From Dryocola sp051307055 (GTDB taxonomy: Bacteria > Pseudomonadota > Gammaproteobacteria > Enterobacterales > Enterobacteriaceae), in contig NZ_CP149994.1 of NCBI RefSeq assembly GCF_051307055.1, positions 2,914,001 to 2,978,000 on the forward strand: a stretch of 64,000 bases of DNA. Direction: 5' to 3'. The notes below the pieces were generated by a model, which ran no database searches, was not told where the DNA came from, and saw only the letters and a program-made list of their open reading frames with translations. The position numbers and the translations under genes were made by a program. Within the stretch, counting starts at the first letter, position 1. Every line of letters starts with the position of its first letter. Positions 7,691-17,478 of this stretch are shown here, piece after piece.

Positions 7691-10348
7691 ATGAGTCAGT
7701 CAGACGGCATGATCCCTAACAAATTTTCCCTTATTCCCAGCAATATCACGCGCTTCTTTCTGCTGCTGATCGTCGTGCTGTTAGTCGCCATGGGCGTAAT
7801 GGTACAAAGCGCCGTTAACGCCTGGCTAAAAGACAAAAGCTATCAGATAGTCGGCATTACGCATGCGCTGCATAAACGTGTCGATACCTACCGTTACGCT
7901 ACGTGGCAAATCTACGACAACGTTGCCGCAGCGCCAGGCACCGCCAGCAACGGGCTGCAGGAAACCCGCCTGCGCCAGGACGTTTATTATCTCGAAAAGC
8001 CGCGCCGTAAGACCGAAGCGCTGATTTTTGGCTCTCACGACAGCTCCACGCTGGAGATGACGCAGCGCATTTCAACCTGGCTGGATACGCTTTGGGGCGC
8101 GGAAAGCAGCCCATGGTCGATGTACTACCTGAACGGCCAGGACAACAGCATGATCCTGGTTTCAACGCTGCCTTTAAAAGATCTCTCGTCCGGGTTTAAA
8201 GAGACCGGCGTAGGATCGATTGTCGATTCCCGCCGCGCTGAGATGCTGCAGCAGGCGAACGCGCTGGATGAACGGGAAAGCTTCTCCCCTTTGCGGCGTC
8301 TGGCCTGGCAAAACGGTCATTATTTTACGCTGCGTACCACCTTCAATCAGCCCGGGCATCTGGCCACGGTTGTCGCCTTTGATTTACCGATTAACGATCT
8401 TATTCCGCCGACCATGGCGCTGGATAGCTTCCAGCTGGAGCCAGATGATGCCCTGAGCGCCATGCAGGCAGGTGCGAAAGAAGATCCGGACAGCGTCACC
8501 ATCAACTTTAACAGCGCGCGCATTGAAATAGCCTCGCCGCTAGCCAGTACGCATCTGCGCCTGGTGTGGCAGGTGCCTTTCGGCACGCTGCTGATGGATA
8601 CGTTGCAAAATATCCTGCTGCCGCTGCTGCTTAATATCGGTCTGCTGGCGCTGGCGCTGTTTGGCTATACCACGTTCCGCCAGCAGGCTCCGCGCGCAGC
8701 GGAAGTGCCGAACGGCAATGGCGAACTGCAGGTGCTGCGCGCGCTGAACGAAGAGATCGTCGCCCTGCTGCCGCTGGGCCTGCTGGTGCACGATCTTGAT
8801 GCCAACAGAACGGTTATCAGCAACAAGATCGCCGACCATCTGCTGCCCCACCTGAACCTGCAGAATATTATCGCGATGGCCGATCAGCATCAGGGCGTGA
8901 TTCAGGCGACCATTAATAATGAACTCTATGAGATCCGTCAGTTTCGCAGCCAGATCGCTCCGCGTACGCAGATTTTCGTTATCCGCGATCAGGATCGCGA
9001 AATTCTGGTAAACAAAAAGCTGAAGCAGGCACAGCGCCTGTATGAGAAAAACCAGCAGGGCCGCGTGGCATTCATGCAGCATATCGGCGAAGCTTTGCAG
9101 CTGCCGGTGAAAAATCTTGCTGAACGAGCGGCGGCGTTTAATAGCGCTGAATATAAACTGCTGGCAAACGAGGCCCAGACTATCGTCCGGCTCGTCGATG
9201 AAATTCAGCTCCTGAATATGCTGGAAGCCGACAGCTGGAAAACAACCGCCATCCCCTTTACTATCCAGGCGCTGATAGATGAAGTGGCGCTGGAAATGCT
9301 GCCGGTTATCAAGCGCAAGGGGCTGCAGCTGCTGATTAATAACCAGCTGCCGGCTGACGAGGAACGCCACGGCGACCGCGAGGCGCTGCGTAAAATCCTG
9401 CAGCTGCTGCTGCACTATTCCGTCACCACAACGCAGATAGGCAAGATCACGCTTGAAATAAGCGAAGAAGAGTCGGCCCCGGATCGCCTCCTGTTCCGCA
9501 TGCTGGATACCGGCGAAGGAATAGGTAACGATGAGATAGACAATCTGCATTTCCCGTTCCTTAACGAAACCAGTGAAGACCGCTATGGGAAAGCCGACGG
9601 CCTGACGTTCTATCTTTGCGATCGGCTTTCACGCAAGCTGGGCGGCCATTTGAACATTAAAACTCGTCCCGATATCGGCACAAGGTACAACCTGCATATC
9701 AGGATGGCCGCTGAGCCGCAGCCGGAAGAGCAGGACGAAAAGCTGCTTGATGAAGTGATAGCGATGCTGGATATCACCTCTAACGAAGTGCGTAATATCG
9801 TGACCCGTCAGCTTGAAAACTGGGGGGCGAACTGCATCACGCCCGATGAAAGACTCGCCAGTCAAGAGTTTGATATCTTCCTGACTGATAATCCGTCTAA
9901 TCTTACATCTTCGGGATTGCTTTTAAGCGATGATGAAAACGGAATGCGCAAACTGGGCCCGGGCCAGTTCCGCGTTAACTTTAATATCAGCAACGCGATG
10001 CAGGATGCTGTCCTTCAGCTGATAGAAGAGCAGCTGGCGCAGGAGGAGATACCCGAGTCGCCTTTGGGCGGTGATGAAAATGCCCAGCTTCACGCCAGCG
10101 GCTATTATTCACTCTTTGTCGACACGGTACCGGAAGATGTAAGGAGATTGTATACTGAATCGGCGAACAGCGATTTTGCTGCGCTGGCACAGACGGCGCA
10201 CCGTTTAAAAGGGGTGTTTGCCATGCTCAATCTGGTACCCGGCAAGCAGTTATGTGAAACGTTAGAGCATCACATTCGCGAAAGTGATGCTGCCAACATA
10301 CAAAAATACATCAGCGATATTGACGCTTACGTCAAGAGTTTGCTGTAG
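7691..10348 (+). CDS. rcsD: Phosphotransfer protein RcsD
   Basis: Inner-membrane intermediate of the Rcs phosphorelay, passing phosphate from RcsC to RcsB. The 885 residues (E. coli 890) comprise an N-terminal membrane helix near 20-40, a periplasmic domain, a second helix near 305-325, a histidine-kinase-like region without the catalytic H-box, an RcsB-binding alpha/beta-loop domain, and a C-terminal HPt domain with phosphoacceptor H837 (TAHRLKGVFAML). The ATG at 7691 has only a weak ribosome site, but the N-terminus MSQSD matches E. coli. rcsB follows after 16 bases. Confidence 0.96.
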   Translation: MSQSDGMIPNKFSLIPSNITRFFLLLIVVLLVAMGVMVQSAVNAWLKDKSYQIVGITHALHKRVDTYRYATWQIYDNVAAAPGTASNGLQETRLRQDVYYLEKPRRKTEALIFGSHDSSTLEMTQRISTWLDTLWGAESSPWSMYYLNGQDNSMILVSTLPLKDLSSGFKETGVGSIVDSRRAEMLQQANALDERESFSPLRRLAWQNGHYFTLRTTFNQPGHLATVVAFDLPINDLIPPTMALDSFQLEPDDALSAMQAGAKEDPDSVTINFNSARIEIASPLASTHLRLVWQVPFGTLLMDTLQNILLPLLLNIGLLALALFGYTTFRQQAPRAAEVPNGNGELQVLRALNEEIVALLPLGLLVHDLDANRTVISNKIADHLLPHLNLQNIIAMADQHQGVIQATINNELYEIRQFRSQIAPRTQIFVIRDQDREILVNKKLKQAQRLYEKNQQGRVAFMQHIGEALQLPVKNLAERAAAFNSAEYKLLANEAQTIVRLVDEIQLLNMLEADSWKTTAIPFTIQALIDEVALEMLPVIKRKGLQLLINNQLPADEERHGDREALRKILQLLLHYSVTTTQIGKITLEISEEESAPDRLLFRMLDTGEGIGNDEIDNLHFPFLNETSEDRYGKADGLTFYLCDRLSRKLGGHLNIKTRPDIGTRYNLHIRMAAEPQPEEQDEKLLDEVIAMLDITSNEVRNIVTRQLENWGANCITPDERLASQEFDIFLTDNPSNLTSSGLLLSDDENGMRKLGPGQFRVNFNISNAMQDAVLQLIEEQLAQEEIPESPLGGDENAQLHASGYYSLFVDTVPEDVRRLYTESANSDFAALAQTAHRLKGVFAMLNLVPGKQLCETLEHHIRESDAANIQKYISDIDAYVKSLL

Positions 10349-10364
10349 CAAGGTAGCCTATTAC

Positions 10365-11015
10365 ATGAACAATATGAACGTAATTATTGCCGACGACCAT
10401 CCGATTGTTCTGTTCGGCATTCGTAAGTCCCTCGAGCAGATCGAGTGGGTGAATGTTGTCGGTGAGTTTGAAGATTCCACAGCGCTTATCAATAATCTGC
10501 CGAAACTAGACGCTCACGTGCTGATTACCGATCTCTCCATGCCGGGAGATAAATACGGTGACGGTATTACGCTAATTAAATATATCAAACGCCATTTCCC
10601 GAATATCTCCGTCATCGTGCTGACGATGAACAATAACCCGGCCATACTGAGCGCGGTGCTGGATCTGGATATCGAAGGGATTGTGCTTAAGCAAGGCGCA
10701 CCAACCGATTTGCCTAAGGCGCTGGCCGCGCTGCAAAAGGGCAAGAAATTCACGCCGGAGAGCGTTTCACGCCTGCTGGAGAAAATCAGCGCTGGCGGTT
10801 ACGGCGACAAACGCCTGTCGCCAAAAGAGAGCGAAGTGCTGCGCCTGTTTGCGGAAGGCTTCCTGGTCACAGAAATTGCCCGCAAGCTGAACCGCAGCAT
10901 CAAGACCATCAGTAGCCAGAAGAAATCAGCCATGATGAAACTGGGTGTTGAGAACGATATCGCGCTGCTGAACTACCTTTCTTCCGTTAGCCTGTCGCCG
11001 GCTGATAAAGAGTAA
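10365..11015 (+). CDS. rcsB: Response regulator RcsB
   Basis: DNA-binding regulator of capsule, motility, biofilm and envelope-stress genes. The 216 residues match E. coli in length: receiver domain (residues 1-125) with acidic pocket D10/D11 and phosphoacceptor D56 (LITDLSMPG), then a LuxR/FixJ-type HTH (LSPKESEVLRLFAEGFLVTEIA). An in-frame ATG exists 81 bases upstream inside rcsD, but MNNMNVIIADDHP is the conserved start. Co-transcribed with rcsD and also partnering RcsA, BglJ, GadE and others in relatives. Confidence 0.97.
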   Translation: MNNMNVIIADDHPIVLFGIRKSLEQIEWVNVVGEFEDSTALINNLPKLDAHVLITDLSMPGDKYGDGITLIKYIKRHFPNISVIVLTMNNNPAILSAVLDLDIEGIVLKQGAPTDLPKALAALQKGKKFTPESVSRLLEKISAGGYGDKRLSPKESEVLRLFAEGFLVTEIARKLNRSIKTISSQKKSAMMKLGVENDIALLNYLSSVSLSPADKE

Positions 11016-11022
11016 CCACTCT

Positions 11023-11050
11023 GCCCTCACCGCCGCCCGGCGGCGAGGGC
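11023..11050. terminator. Hairpin between convergent rcsB and rcsC
   Basis: GCCCTC/GAGGGC outer arms and an inner GCCGC/GCGGC stem fill the 42-base gap between the two stops. There is no long T run, so termination may be weak on both strands. Confidence 0.5.
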
Positions 11051-11057
11051 ATCCTGT

Positions 11058-13907
11058 TTATTTCCTTGTGCTTCTTACACGCGCCGCATAAACGGAGAGC
11101 GTTTGCTTAATCACGTCCAGCGTTACCGGTTTCGACAGGCAGCTATCCATGCCCGACTCGATACAGCGCTGTTTCTCTTCCGCAAGGGCGTTCGCCGTCA
11201 CGCCGATAACCGGCAGCGTTAACCCCAGCTGACGAATACGCTGCGTCAGACGATAGCCGTCCATATTCGGCATATTCACATCGCTGAGGACGATATCAAT
11301 GTGATTTTTACTCAGCACGTTGAGCGCATCCACGCCGTCATTCGCCGTTTTGCACTGGTAGCCCAGCGAACCAAGCTGATCGGCCAGCAGTCGCCGGTTA
11401 ATAGGGTGATCGTCAACCACCAGGATCATCATGTCGTCATTCTGCTCGCAGGCTTCGCCCGGAGCAGGCAGAACCGTCGTGCTGCCCGGCACGTCAACAT
11501 CAATGCTGTAGATACGCCCCAGCAGGTTCAGCAGTTCATGCGGCGCCGCCACGCTGTGCGTCCAGCAGCCCGGCGATAGCTCCTGCGGGATACCGATATG
11601 GCGGCGGCAGAAGATAATTGCCGCACGCCCGCTCCACGGGGCCTGCAGCGCATCGTCCGTTATCAACACATCGTCGCTGTCCGGCGCTTCGCCATGGTAA
11701 GGCTGGGTATGAATATTGTTTTGCTTAAGCAGCGACGCCAGGAAATCGCTTAGGGAGGCATTGCGCACCGCCAGCCAGCATCGTTTTTTTGCCAGGCCGT
11801 CAACCTGGGCAAGCGGCGTGGACTGCGCCGCGTAAAGAGGAATACGGATAGTAAACTGGCTGCCCATCCCCGCTTCGGTGTCGACCGAGATATCCCCGTC
11901 CATCATGTTGATCAGCTTTTCACAGATAGCCAGCCCAAGACCGGTGCCCTGGAAGTTTCGCTGCACGCCCGTCCCGACCTGGAAGAATGGGTCGAACAGC
12001 CGCGTCACCTCTTTGGCTGGAATGCCCACGCCGGTATCACGCACCCGGAAGCGAAGATAATCGCCGTCCACCGAGACGTGCAAAATAATGCAGCCGACAT
12101 CGGTAAACTTGATAGCGTTGCTCAGCAGATTAGAGATCACCTGCTGCAAACGCATCGGATCGCCCAGCAGCGTCAGCGGCACATCCGGTTCAATAAAGCA
12201 GTAGAGGCCAAGCTGCTTACGCACCACCAGCGGCAAATAGTTTGCCGTGATGTGGCTCATCACTTCGCGCGGTGAAAACTCGCGCGGCTCGATTTTCAGC
12301 TGTTCAGATTCAATTTTTGAGAAATCCAGGATATCGCTGATGATTTTCAGCAGCAGGCTCGAGGAGTTGTTCATCGCCGTCACCAGCCTGTCGACCCCTT
12401 TCGGCAGCGCTTTCGTTTGCAGCAAATCGAGGTTGCCGATAATGCCGTAAAGCGGAGTACGAAGCTCGTGGCTGACGGTGGCAAGGAACATCGATTTCGA
12501 CTGGCTGGCCTGCTCTGAGGCCTGCGCCATCTCCTGCAACGACTCTTCCATCTTCACGCGCGCGCTGACATCCACCAGCACGCAAATCGCTACGTTTTCA
12601 TTGCGATACCGCGAGTGGACAAAGCTTATCTGCAGATTGGTATGGTTGCTGGTCACCACGTCAACAAAGTTCACCTGCTGCCCGCAGATGATCTGCGTGA
12701 GCCGCTGCCTGTCCTCGTGCGTGAGTATATTCAGATAATTATGCGCCAGTTCGTTACTCAGGATATTGGTGCCGTCCTGCGTTCGCAGGATACATATGCC
12801 GACAGGCGCGGAAGCGACGATTTTACGGTTGAACTGCTCATGCTCTTCCAGGCGCTGCGCGTCGTTTTCCGCCGGGATAAATATTCTGCGCTCGTACATA
12901 CGCGCAAGCGTAAAGAGCGCGATACCCACCAGCACGTTCAGCAGCACCGCGTTCAGGATCAGCATGCGGATACGCTCCAGCACGATATCGACCGGCACGG
13001 AGTAAATAATGCTTAACGACGACGGCGGGAGATTTTTCTTCAGCACCAGCTGCCTGAAGCCGGAGGTGTAGCCAAACCATGAGCGTTCCTGCATCCAGCG
13101 CGCGTCAGGGCCAATTTTTGCTTCGGGACCGGCGAGCGTAATCAGCGGATGGTTGTTTTCGTCCAGTATGGTAACGCCAACCGGCAGCGTGCCGGGCGTC
13201 AGGAAGTTTTCCATACGCACGGTTTGTTCCACGCCAAGCAGCGCCTGCAGGCGGTTTGCCAGGTAAACAGGCGTTAGCGTGTAGAAATAACCGATTCCGG
13301 GACGCGGCCCCTGGCCAATCCAGTAAAGACTGTTGCTGCGTTCATCCTGCGGCGCATTACGGTATTTAAGGATGCGTTCGTGCAGCGTTTTCAGCGCTTT
13401 TTCCCGCTCCAGCGGCATTTCACGCAGGCCAAAATCCGCCATACAAAGGTTGTCGCCGCCGATCAGGAAGACGCGGTTAAGATCGTAAGCCGCAGAGAAA
13501 TTTTCGCGCCAGTATCGCAGGAACCAGGCGAGCGACTGCAGCGAACTGCGCCAGGAGGCGCTTACGGCCGAGCAGTCTGAATCCGGGAACAGAGGCATAA
13601 AACCCGGCGTTTCAACTTTGCTCTCGTCACGTTCAATGGAAGGCAGTACGCCGTTCGTGGCGCTGAGCCGGTTTTCCGCAATATACTTCAGCTCCTTGAC
13701 CACGTCCGAGGTGCGCTGAATATAGCGCTGCGCCTGCTCAAAGCTGATATTAAATTCCTGGCGGATATCCGACTCTTTTTCATGCAGCGCATTGACGATA
13801 TAGAACACCGAAAAGAGGGCTATCAGCAGCCATAGCAGCAGCGCCAGCGCCCGGAAAAGATAGCGGGAAATTTTTAACGTGTTGCGAAAAGAGACGAGAT
13901 ATTTCAA
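11058..13907 (-). CDS. rcsC: Hybrid sensor histidine kinase RcsC
   Basis: Inner-membrane kinase at the head of the Rcs relay. The 949 residues equal the E. coli length: membrane helices near 20-40 and 313-335 flank a periplasmic domain; a PAS-like linker precedes the H-box with H480 (ATVSHELRTPLYG); the ATPase domain has RDTGVGIP and GTGLGLAI; an ABL domain and a C-terminal receiver with D876 (VLSDVNMPNMDG) follow. The start codon is TTG, with AGGT upstream and no better ATG nearby; E. coli rcsC also uses TTG, consistent with low expression. Convergent with rcsB. Confidence 0.96.
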   Translation of the reverse strand: MKYLVSFRNTLKISRYLFRALALLLWLLIALFSVFYIVNALHEKESDIRQEFNISFEQAQRYIQRTSDVVKELKYIAENRLSATNGVLPSIERDESKVETPGFMPLFPDSDCSAVSASWRSSLQSLAWFLRYWRENFSAAYDLNRVFLIGGDNLCMADFGLREMPLEREKALKTLHERILKYRNAPQDERSNSLYWIGQGPRPGIGYFYTLTPVYLANRLQALLGVEQTVRMENFLTPGTLPVGVTILDENNHPLITLAGPEAKIGPDARWMQERSWFGYTSGFRQLVLKKNLPPSSLSIIYSVPVDIVLERIRMLILNAVLLNVLVGIALFTLARMYERRIFIPAENDAQRLEEHEQFNRKIVASAPVGICILRTQDGTNILSNELAHNYLNILTHEDRQRLTQIICGQQVNFVDVVTSNHTNLQISFVHSRYRNENVAICVLVDVSARVKMEESLQEMAQASEQASQSKSMFLATVSHELRTPLYGIIGNLDLLQTKALPKGVDRLVTAMNNSSSLLLKIISDILDFSKIESEQLKIEPREFSPREVMSHITANYLPLVVRKQLGLYCFIEPDVPLTLLGDPMRLQQVISNLLSNAIKFTDVGCIILHVSVDGDYLRFRVRDTGVGIPAKEVTRLFDPFFQVGTGVQRNFQGTGLGLAICEKLINMMDGDISVDTEAGMGSQFTIRIPLYAAQSTPLAQVDGLAKKRCWLAVRNASLSDFLASLLKQNNIHTQPYHGEAPDSDDVLITDDALQAPWSGRAAIIFCRRHIGIPQELSPGCWTHSVAAPHELLNLLGRIYSIDVDVPGSTTVLPAPGEACEQNDDMMILVVDDHPINRRLLADQLGSLGYQCKTANDGVDALNVLSKNHIDIVLSDVNMPNMDGYRLTQRIRQLGLTLPVIGVTANALAEEKQRCIESGMDSCLSKPVTLDVIKQTLSVYAARVRSTRK

Positions 13908-14065
13908 ATTAAACCTGGTCGCGGAAAGTCAGTGCTCTGAATGCCGATAAGGTAGCCGCAAAAGCCTGGCCTCGCAACGGCAAAGAAATAAGGTTCATCG
14001 CTATCTGTCTGTTATCGAGATGGCAATGGCCCAACGGGGATGGCGCCGAATACGAAGCACGGTAA

Positions 14066-14452
14066 TCAGAACTTTTCGATAACCTTAAAGTGCATCAGCA
14101 CCAGCGTCATATCCGGTGAGAACAGATCGTACGCTTCAAAAAAGCGTTGATGCTCGTTGCGCCAGTAAGCCAGGGTGCGATCGCCTTCACCTTCCGCACG
14201 GGCATGGGCTTCGTCCACCCGATCAAAAGTGCTCATCTCTACCGTGGTCAGCTCTATCGCGCAAACGGGCTCATTCTTGCCGTCTACCACCACAAAGATA
14301 TCGCCGGGCTGCGGTATACCCTCTGCGTCCAGGTTAGAGCAGGTGGCCGTTTTCACGCCAGCAAGCACCAGCTTAACCAGCTCATCCGCCTGTCGTTCCG
14401 TATCACCGAATGCCCAGCGTTCTACATCTTTATACTTTTCAGGGATAGCCAT
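14066..14452 (-). CDS. ASCH-domain protein of unknown role
   Basis: A 128-residue soluble protein with the ASCH (ASC-1 homology) beta-barrel fold: the GVKTAT motif near residue 35 corresponds to the family GxKxxT signature, followed by PGDIFVVVDGKNEPVCAIE and a conserved acidic/Tyr-Trp stretch (DRTLAYWRNEHQRFF). ASCH proteins are thought to bind RNA; some are ribonucleases, and E. coli YqfB, a smaller relative, hydrolyses N4-acetylcytidine. No substrate can be assigned here. The start at 14452 has AAGG upstream; an in-frame ATG at 14584 would add 44 poorly folded residues and is less likely. Single gene between rcsC and gyrA. Confidence 0.8.
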   Translation of the reverse strand: MAIPEKYKDVERWAFGDTERQADELVKLVLAGVKTATCSNLDAEGIPQPGDIFVVVDGKNEPVCAIELTTVEMSTFDRVDEAHARAEGEGDRTLAYWRNEHQRFFEAYDLFSPDMTLVLMHFKVIEKF

Positions 14453-14592
14453 TGCTTTTACCTTATTAATTGCGTCATAAGTGCCAGGAAGAATAGTACA
14501 CCCTATTGCTTCATGCCTGGATACATCGAATTGCCTGGCCGGCGGAAAACAGATCTCATCGTAATAGCCATATGGCACCGGCATTAAAATAG

Positions 14593-14623
14593 AAAACGCC
14601 CGATGCGGCGCATCAGGCGTTTT
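14593..14623 (-). terminator. Rho-independent terminator of gyrA
   Basis: Arms AAAACGCC(T)GATGCG and its complement around a short loop; T run on the minus strand, 60 bases after the gyrA stop. Confidence 0.85.
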
Positions 14624-14682
14624 AAGGGTTGAAAAACGTCAACCTGTGCCAGAACAAGGCGTTTCAGACGACAGCATGCGGA

Positions 14683-17319
14683 TTATTCGTCCGCGTCGTC
14701 CGCCACATCGTCATCGCTTTCTGCAAGCGGTGCGATTTCATCATCGCCTTCCGCCACGGTGCCGTCGATGGCATCCAGCTCTTCTTCATCCACCGGCTCA
14801 GCAACGCGTTGCAGGCCGACCACGTTTTCATCTTCCGCCGTGCGGATAAGAATAACGCCCTGGGTGTTACGACCGACCACGCTCACCTCAGAGACGCGGG
14901 TACGAACCAGCGTGCCTGCATCGGTGATCATCATGATCTGGTCGGTATCTTCCACCTGTACCGCGCCAACGACGCTGCCGTTACGCTCGGTCACCTTGAT
15001 GGAGATAACGCCCTGCGTCGCACGCGACTTGGTTGGATACTCGTCCGCCTCGGTGCGTTTACCGTAGCCATTCTGCGTAACGGTGAGGATAGAGCCTTCG
15101 CCACGCGGAATGATCAGAGAAACTACCTTGTCCTCACCTGCAAGCTTGATACCGCGAACACCCGTTGCGGTACGGCCCATGGTACGAACGGCGTCTTCTT
15201 TAAAGCGCACCACTTTACCGGCGGCCGAGAACAGCATCGCTTCATTGCTGCCGTCCGTCAGGTCAACGCCAATCAGCTCGTCGCCCTCGTTGAGATTAAC
15301 GGCGATGATGCCTGCGGAACGCGGACGGCTAAAGTCTGTTAACGCGGTTTTCTTCACGGTACCGCTTGCGGTGGCCATGAACACGTTAATGCCTTCAGCG
15401 TATTCGCGTACCGGCAGGATAGCGGTGATACGTTCGTCAGCCTCCAGCGGCAGAAGGTTAACAATCGGACGACCGCGGGCGCCGCGGCTCGCTTCCGGCA
15501 GCTGATAAACCTTCATCCAGTACAGGCGACCACGGCTGGAGAACAGCAGGATCGTATCGTGGGTGTTGGCGACCAGCAGGCGGTCAATAAAATCTTCTTC
15601 TTTAATACGTGCGGCAGATTTACCTTTACCGCCGCGACGTTGCGCTTCGTAATCGGTCAGCGGCTGATATTTCACATAGCCCTGGTGAGACAGGGTGACC
15701 ACCACATCTTCCTGGTTGATCAGATCTTCAATGTTGATATCGGCGGTGTTCGCCGTGATTTCGGTGCGGCGGTTATCCCCGAACTGATCGCGCATGGCTT
15801 CCAGCTCTTCACGGATAACCTCCATCAGGCGTTCTGCGCTGCCCAGGATATGCAGCAGCTCGGCGATTTGCTCCAGCAGCTCTTTGTATTCGTCGAGCAG
15901 CTTTTCATGCTCAAGGCCGGTCAGCTTCTGCAGGCGCAGATCCAGAATCGCCTGAGCCTGCTGTTCGGTCAGGAAGTACTGGCCGTCGCGAATACCGAAC
16001 TCCGGCTCCAGCCACTCAGGGCGGGCAGCGTCATCACCGGCACGCTCCAGCATGGCGGAGACGTTGCCCAGATCCCATGACCTGGCAATCAGACCCGCTT
16101 TTGCTTCTGCGGCATTCGAGGAATGACGAATCAGTTCGATAATCGGATCGATGTTAGCCAGCGCAATCGCCAGGCCTTCAAGGATGTGGGCACGATCGCG
16201 AGCTTTACGCAGTTCAAAAATAGTACGGCGGGTCACTACTTCACGGCGGTGACGCACGAACGCGGAAAGAATCTCTTTCAGGTTCATGATCTTCGGCTGG
16301 CCCTGGTGCAGGGCAACCATGTTGATGCCGAAAGAGGTTTGCAGCTGAGTCTGGGAGTAGAGGTTGTTCAGCACAACTTCGCCTACCGCATCGCGTTTGA
16401 TTTCGATAACGATGCGCATCCCGTCTTTATCGGACTCATCGCGCAGGGCGCTGATGCCCTCAACGCGCTTGTCTTTCACCAGCTCGGCGATTTTTTCGAT
16501 AAGACGCGCTTTGTTAACCTGATACGGAATTTCGTGAACGATGATAGTTTCACGGCCCGTTTTGGCGTCGGCTTCCACCTCCGCGCGCGCGCGGATATAA
16601 ATTTTGCCGCGCCCGGTACGGTACGCTTCCTCAATGCCGCGACGGCCGTTGATGATGGCGGCCGTTGGGAAGTCGGGGCCCGGGATGTGCTCCATCAGCC
16701 CTTCTACGCTGATGTTTTCATCTTCGATGTAGGCCAGACAGCCGTTGATCACTTCGGTGATATTATGCGGCGGAATGTTCGTTGCCATCCCCACCGCGAT
16801 ACCGGACGAACCGTTAACCAGCAGGTTCGGGATCTTGGTTGGCATAACATCCGGAATTTTCTCGGTGCCGTCATAGTTATCGACGAAATCCACCGTGTCT
16901 TTTTCCAGGTCGGCCATCAGTTCGTGGGCGATTTTCGACATACGGATTTCCGTATAACGCATCGCTGCGGCGGAGTCGCCGTCGACAGAACCGAAGTTAC
17001 CCTGGCCGTCGACCAGCATATAACGTAAGGAGAATGGCTGCGCCATACGGACGATGGTGTCATAAACGGCGGTATCACCATGAGGGTGGTATTTACCGAT
17101 TACGTCGCCAACGACACGGGCGGATTTTTTGTATGCTTTGTTCCAGTCATTGCCCAATACGTTCATGGCGTATAGTACGCGACGGTGTACCGGCTTGAGT
17201 CCATCGCGGACATCTGGCAGTGCGCGGCCGACAATAACCGACATCGCATAATCCAGATACGAGCTCTTCAGCTCTTCCTCAATGTTGACCGGTGTAATTT
17301 CTCTGGCAAGGTCGCTCAT
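14683..17319 (-). CDS. gyrA: DNA gyrase subunit A
   Basis: Breakage-reunion subunit of gyrase (A2B2), which introduces negative supercoils. The 878 residues (E. coli 875) include the winged-helix domain with catalytic Y122 (AAMRYTEIR), the tower and coiled-coil, and the beta-pinwheel C-terminal domain with the GyrA box QRRGGKG. The quinolone-resistance-determining region reads HPHGDTAVYDT, with Thr at 83 and Asp at 87; E. coli wild type has Ser83. The acidic C-tail (DDDVADDADE) is typical. Promoter with TATAAT at 17364-17369; AGAGGG precedes the ATG. Confidence 0.98.
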   Translation of the reverse strand: MSDLAREITPVNIEEELKSSYLDYAMSVIVGRALPDVRDGLKPVHRRVLYAMNVLGNDWNKAYKKSARVVGDVIGKYHPHGDTAVYDTIVRMAQPFSLRYMLVDGQGNFGSVDGDSAAAMRYTEIRMSKIAHELMADLEKDTVDFVDNYDGTEKIPDVMPTKIPNLLVNGSSGIAVGMATNIPPHNITEVINGCLAYIEDENISVEGLMEHIPGPDFPTAAIINGRRGIEEAYRTGRGKIYIRARAEVEADAKTGRETIIVHEIPYQVNKARLIEKIAELVKDKRVEGISALRDESDKDGMRIVIEIKRDAVGEVVLNNLYSQTQLQTSFGINMVALHQGQPKIMNLKEILSAFVRHRREVVTRRTIFELRKARDRAHILEGLAIALANIDPIIELIRHSSNAAEAKAGLIARSWDLGNVSAMLERAGDDAARPEWLEPEFGIRDGQYFLTEQQAQAILDLRLQKLTGLEHEKLLDEYKELLEQIAELLHILGSAERLMEVIREELEAMRDQFGDNRRTEITANTADINIEDLINQEDVVVTLSHQGYVKYQPLTDYEAQRRGGKGKSAARIKEEDFIDRLLVANTHDTILLFSSRGRLYWMKVYQLPEASRGARGRPIVNLLPLEADERITAILPVREYAEGINVFMATASGTVKKTALTDFSRPRSAGIIAVNLNEGDELIGVDLTDGSNEAMLFSAAGKVVRFKEDAVRTMGRTATGVRGIKLAGEDKVVSLIIPRGEGSILTVTQNGYGKRTEADEYPTKSRATQGVISIKVTERNGSVVGAVQVEDTDQIMMITDAGTLVRTRVSEVSVVGRNTQGVILIRTAEDENVVGLQRVAEPVDEEELDAIDGTVAEGDDEIAPLAESDDDVADDADE

Positions 17320-17363
17320 GTAACCGCTATCCCTCTACTGTGTCCCGGATTCAAAGGTCGCAA

Positions 17364-17369
17364 ATTATA
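17364..17369 (-). promoter_or_regulatory. gyrA -10 element
   Basis: Perfect TATAAT on the minus strand 45 bases before the gyrA ATG, with a GC-rich stretch upstream and no good -35. E. coli gyrA likewise depends on its -10 region for relaxation-stimulated transcription. Confidence 0.6.
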
Positions 17370-17478
17370 ACACAAGCGCCGCGCGGGGGGGAAACCTGAA
17401 CGCGTTTCCACGGCGCTTTATTCGCCGCCGCGGGCTGATATACTTCCCGTTCGTAACGAGCAAGGAGTGAGAGTCCCT

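Noticed and set aside
7411..7719. 102-codon frame upstream of rcsD
   Set aside because: No ribosome site, unusual Arg-rich start, overlaps the conserved rcsD start; better explained as rcsDB leader.
14453..14584. 44-residue N-terminal extension of the ASCH protein
   Set aside because: No ribosome site at the upstream ATG, whereas AAGG precedes the ATG at 14452 and the domain starts there.
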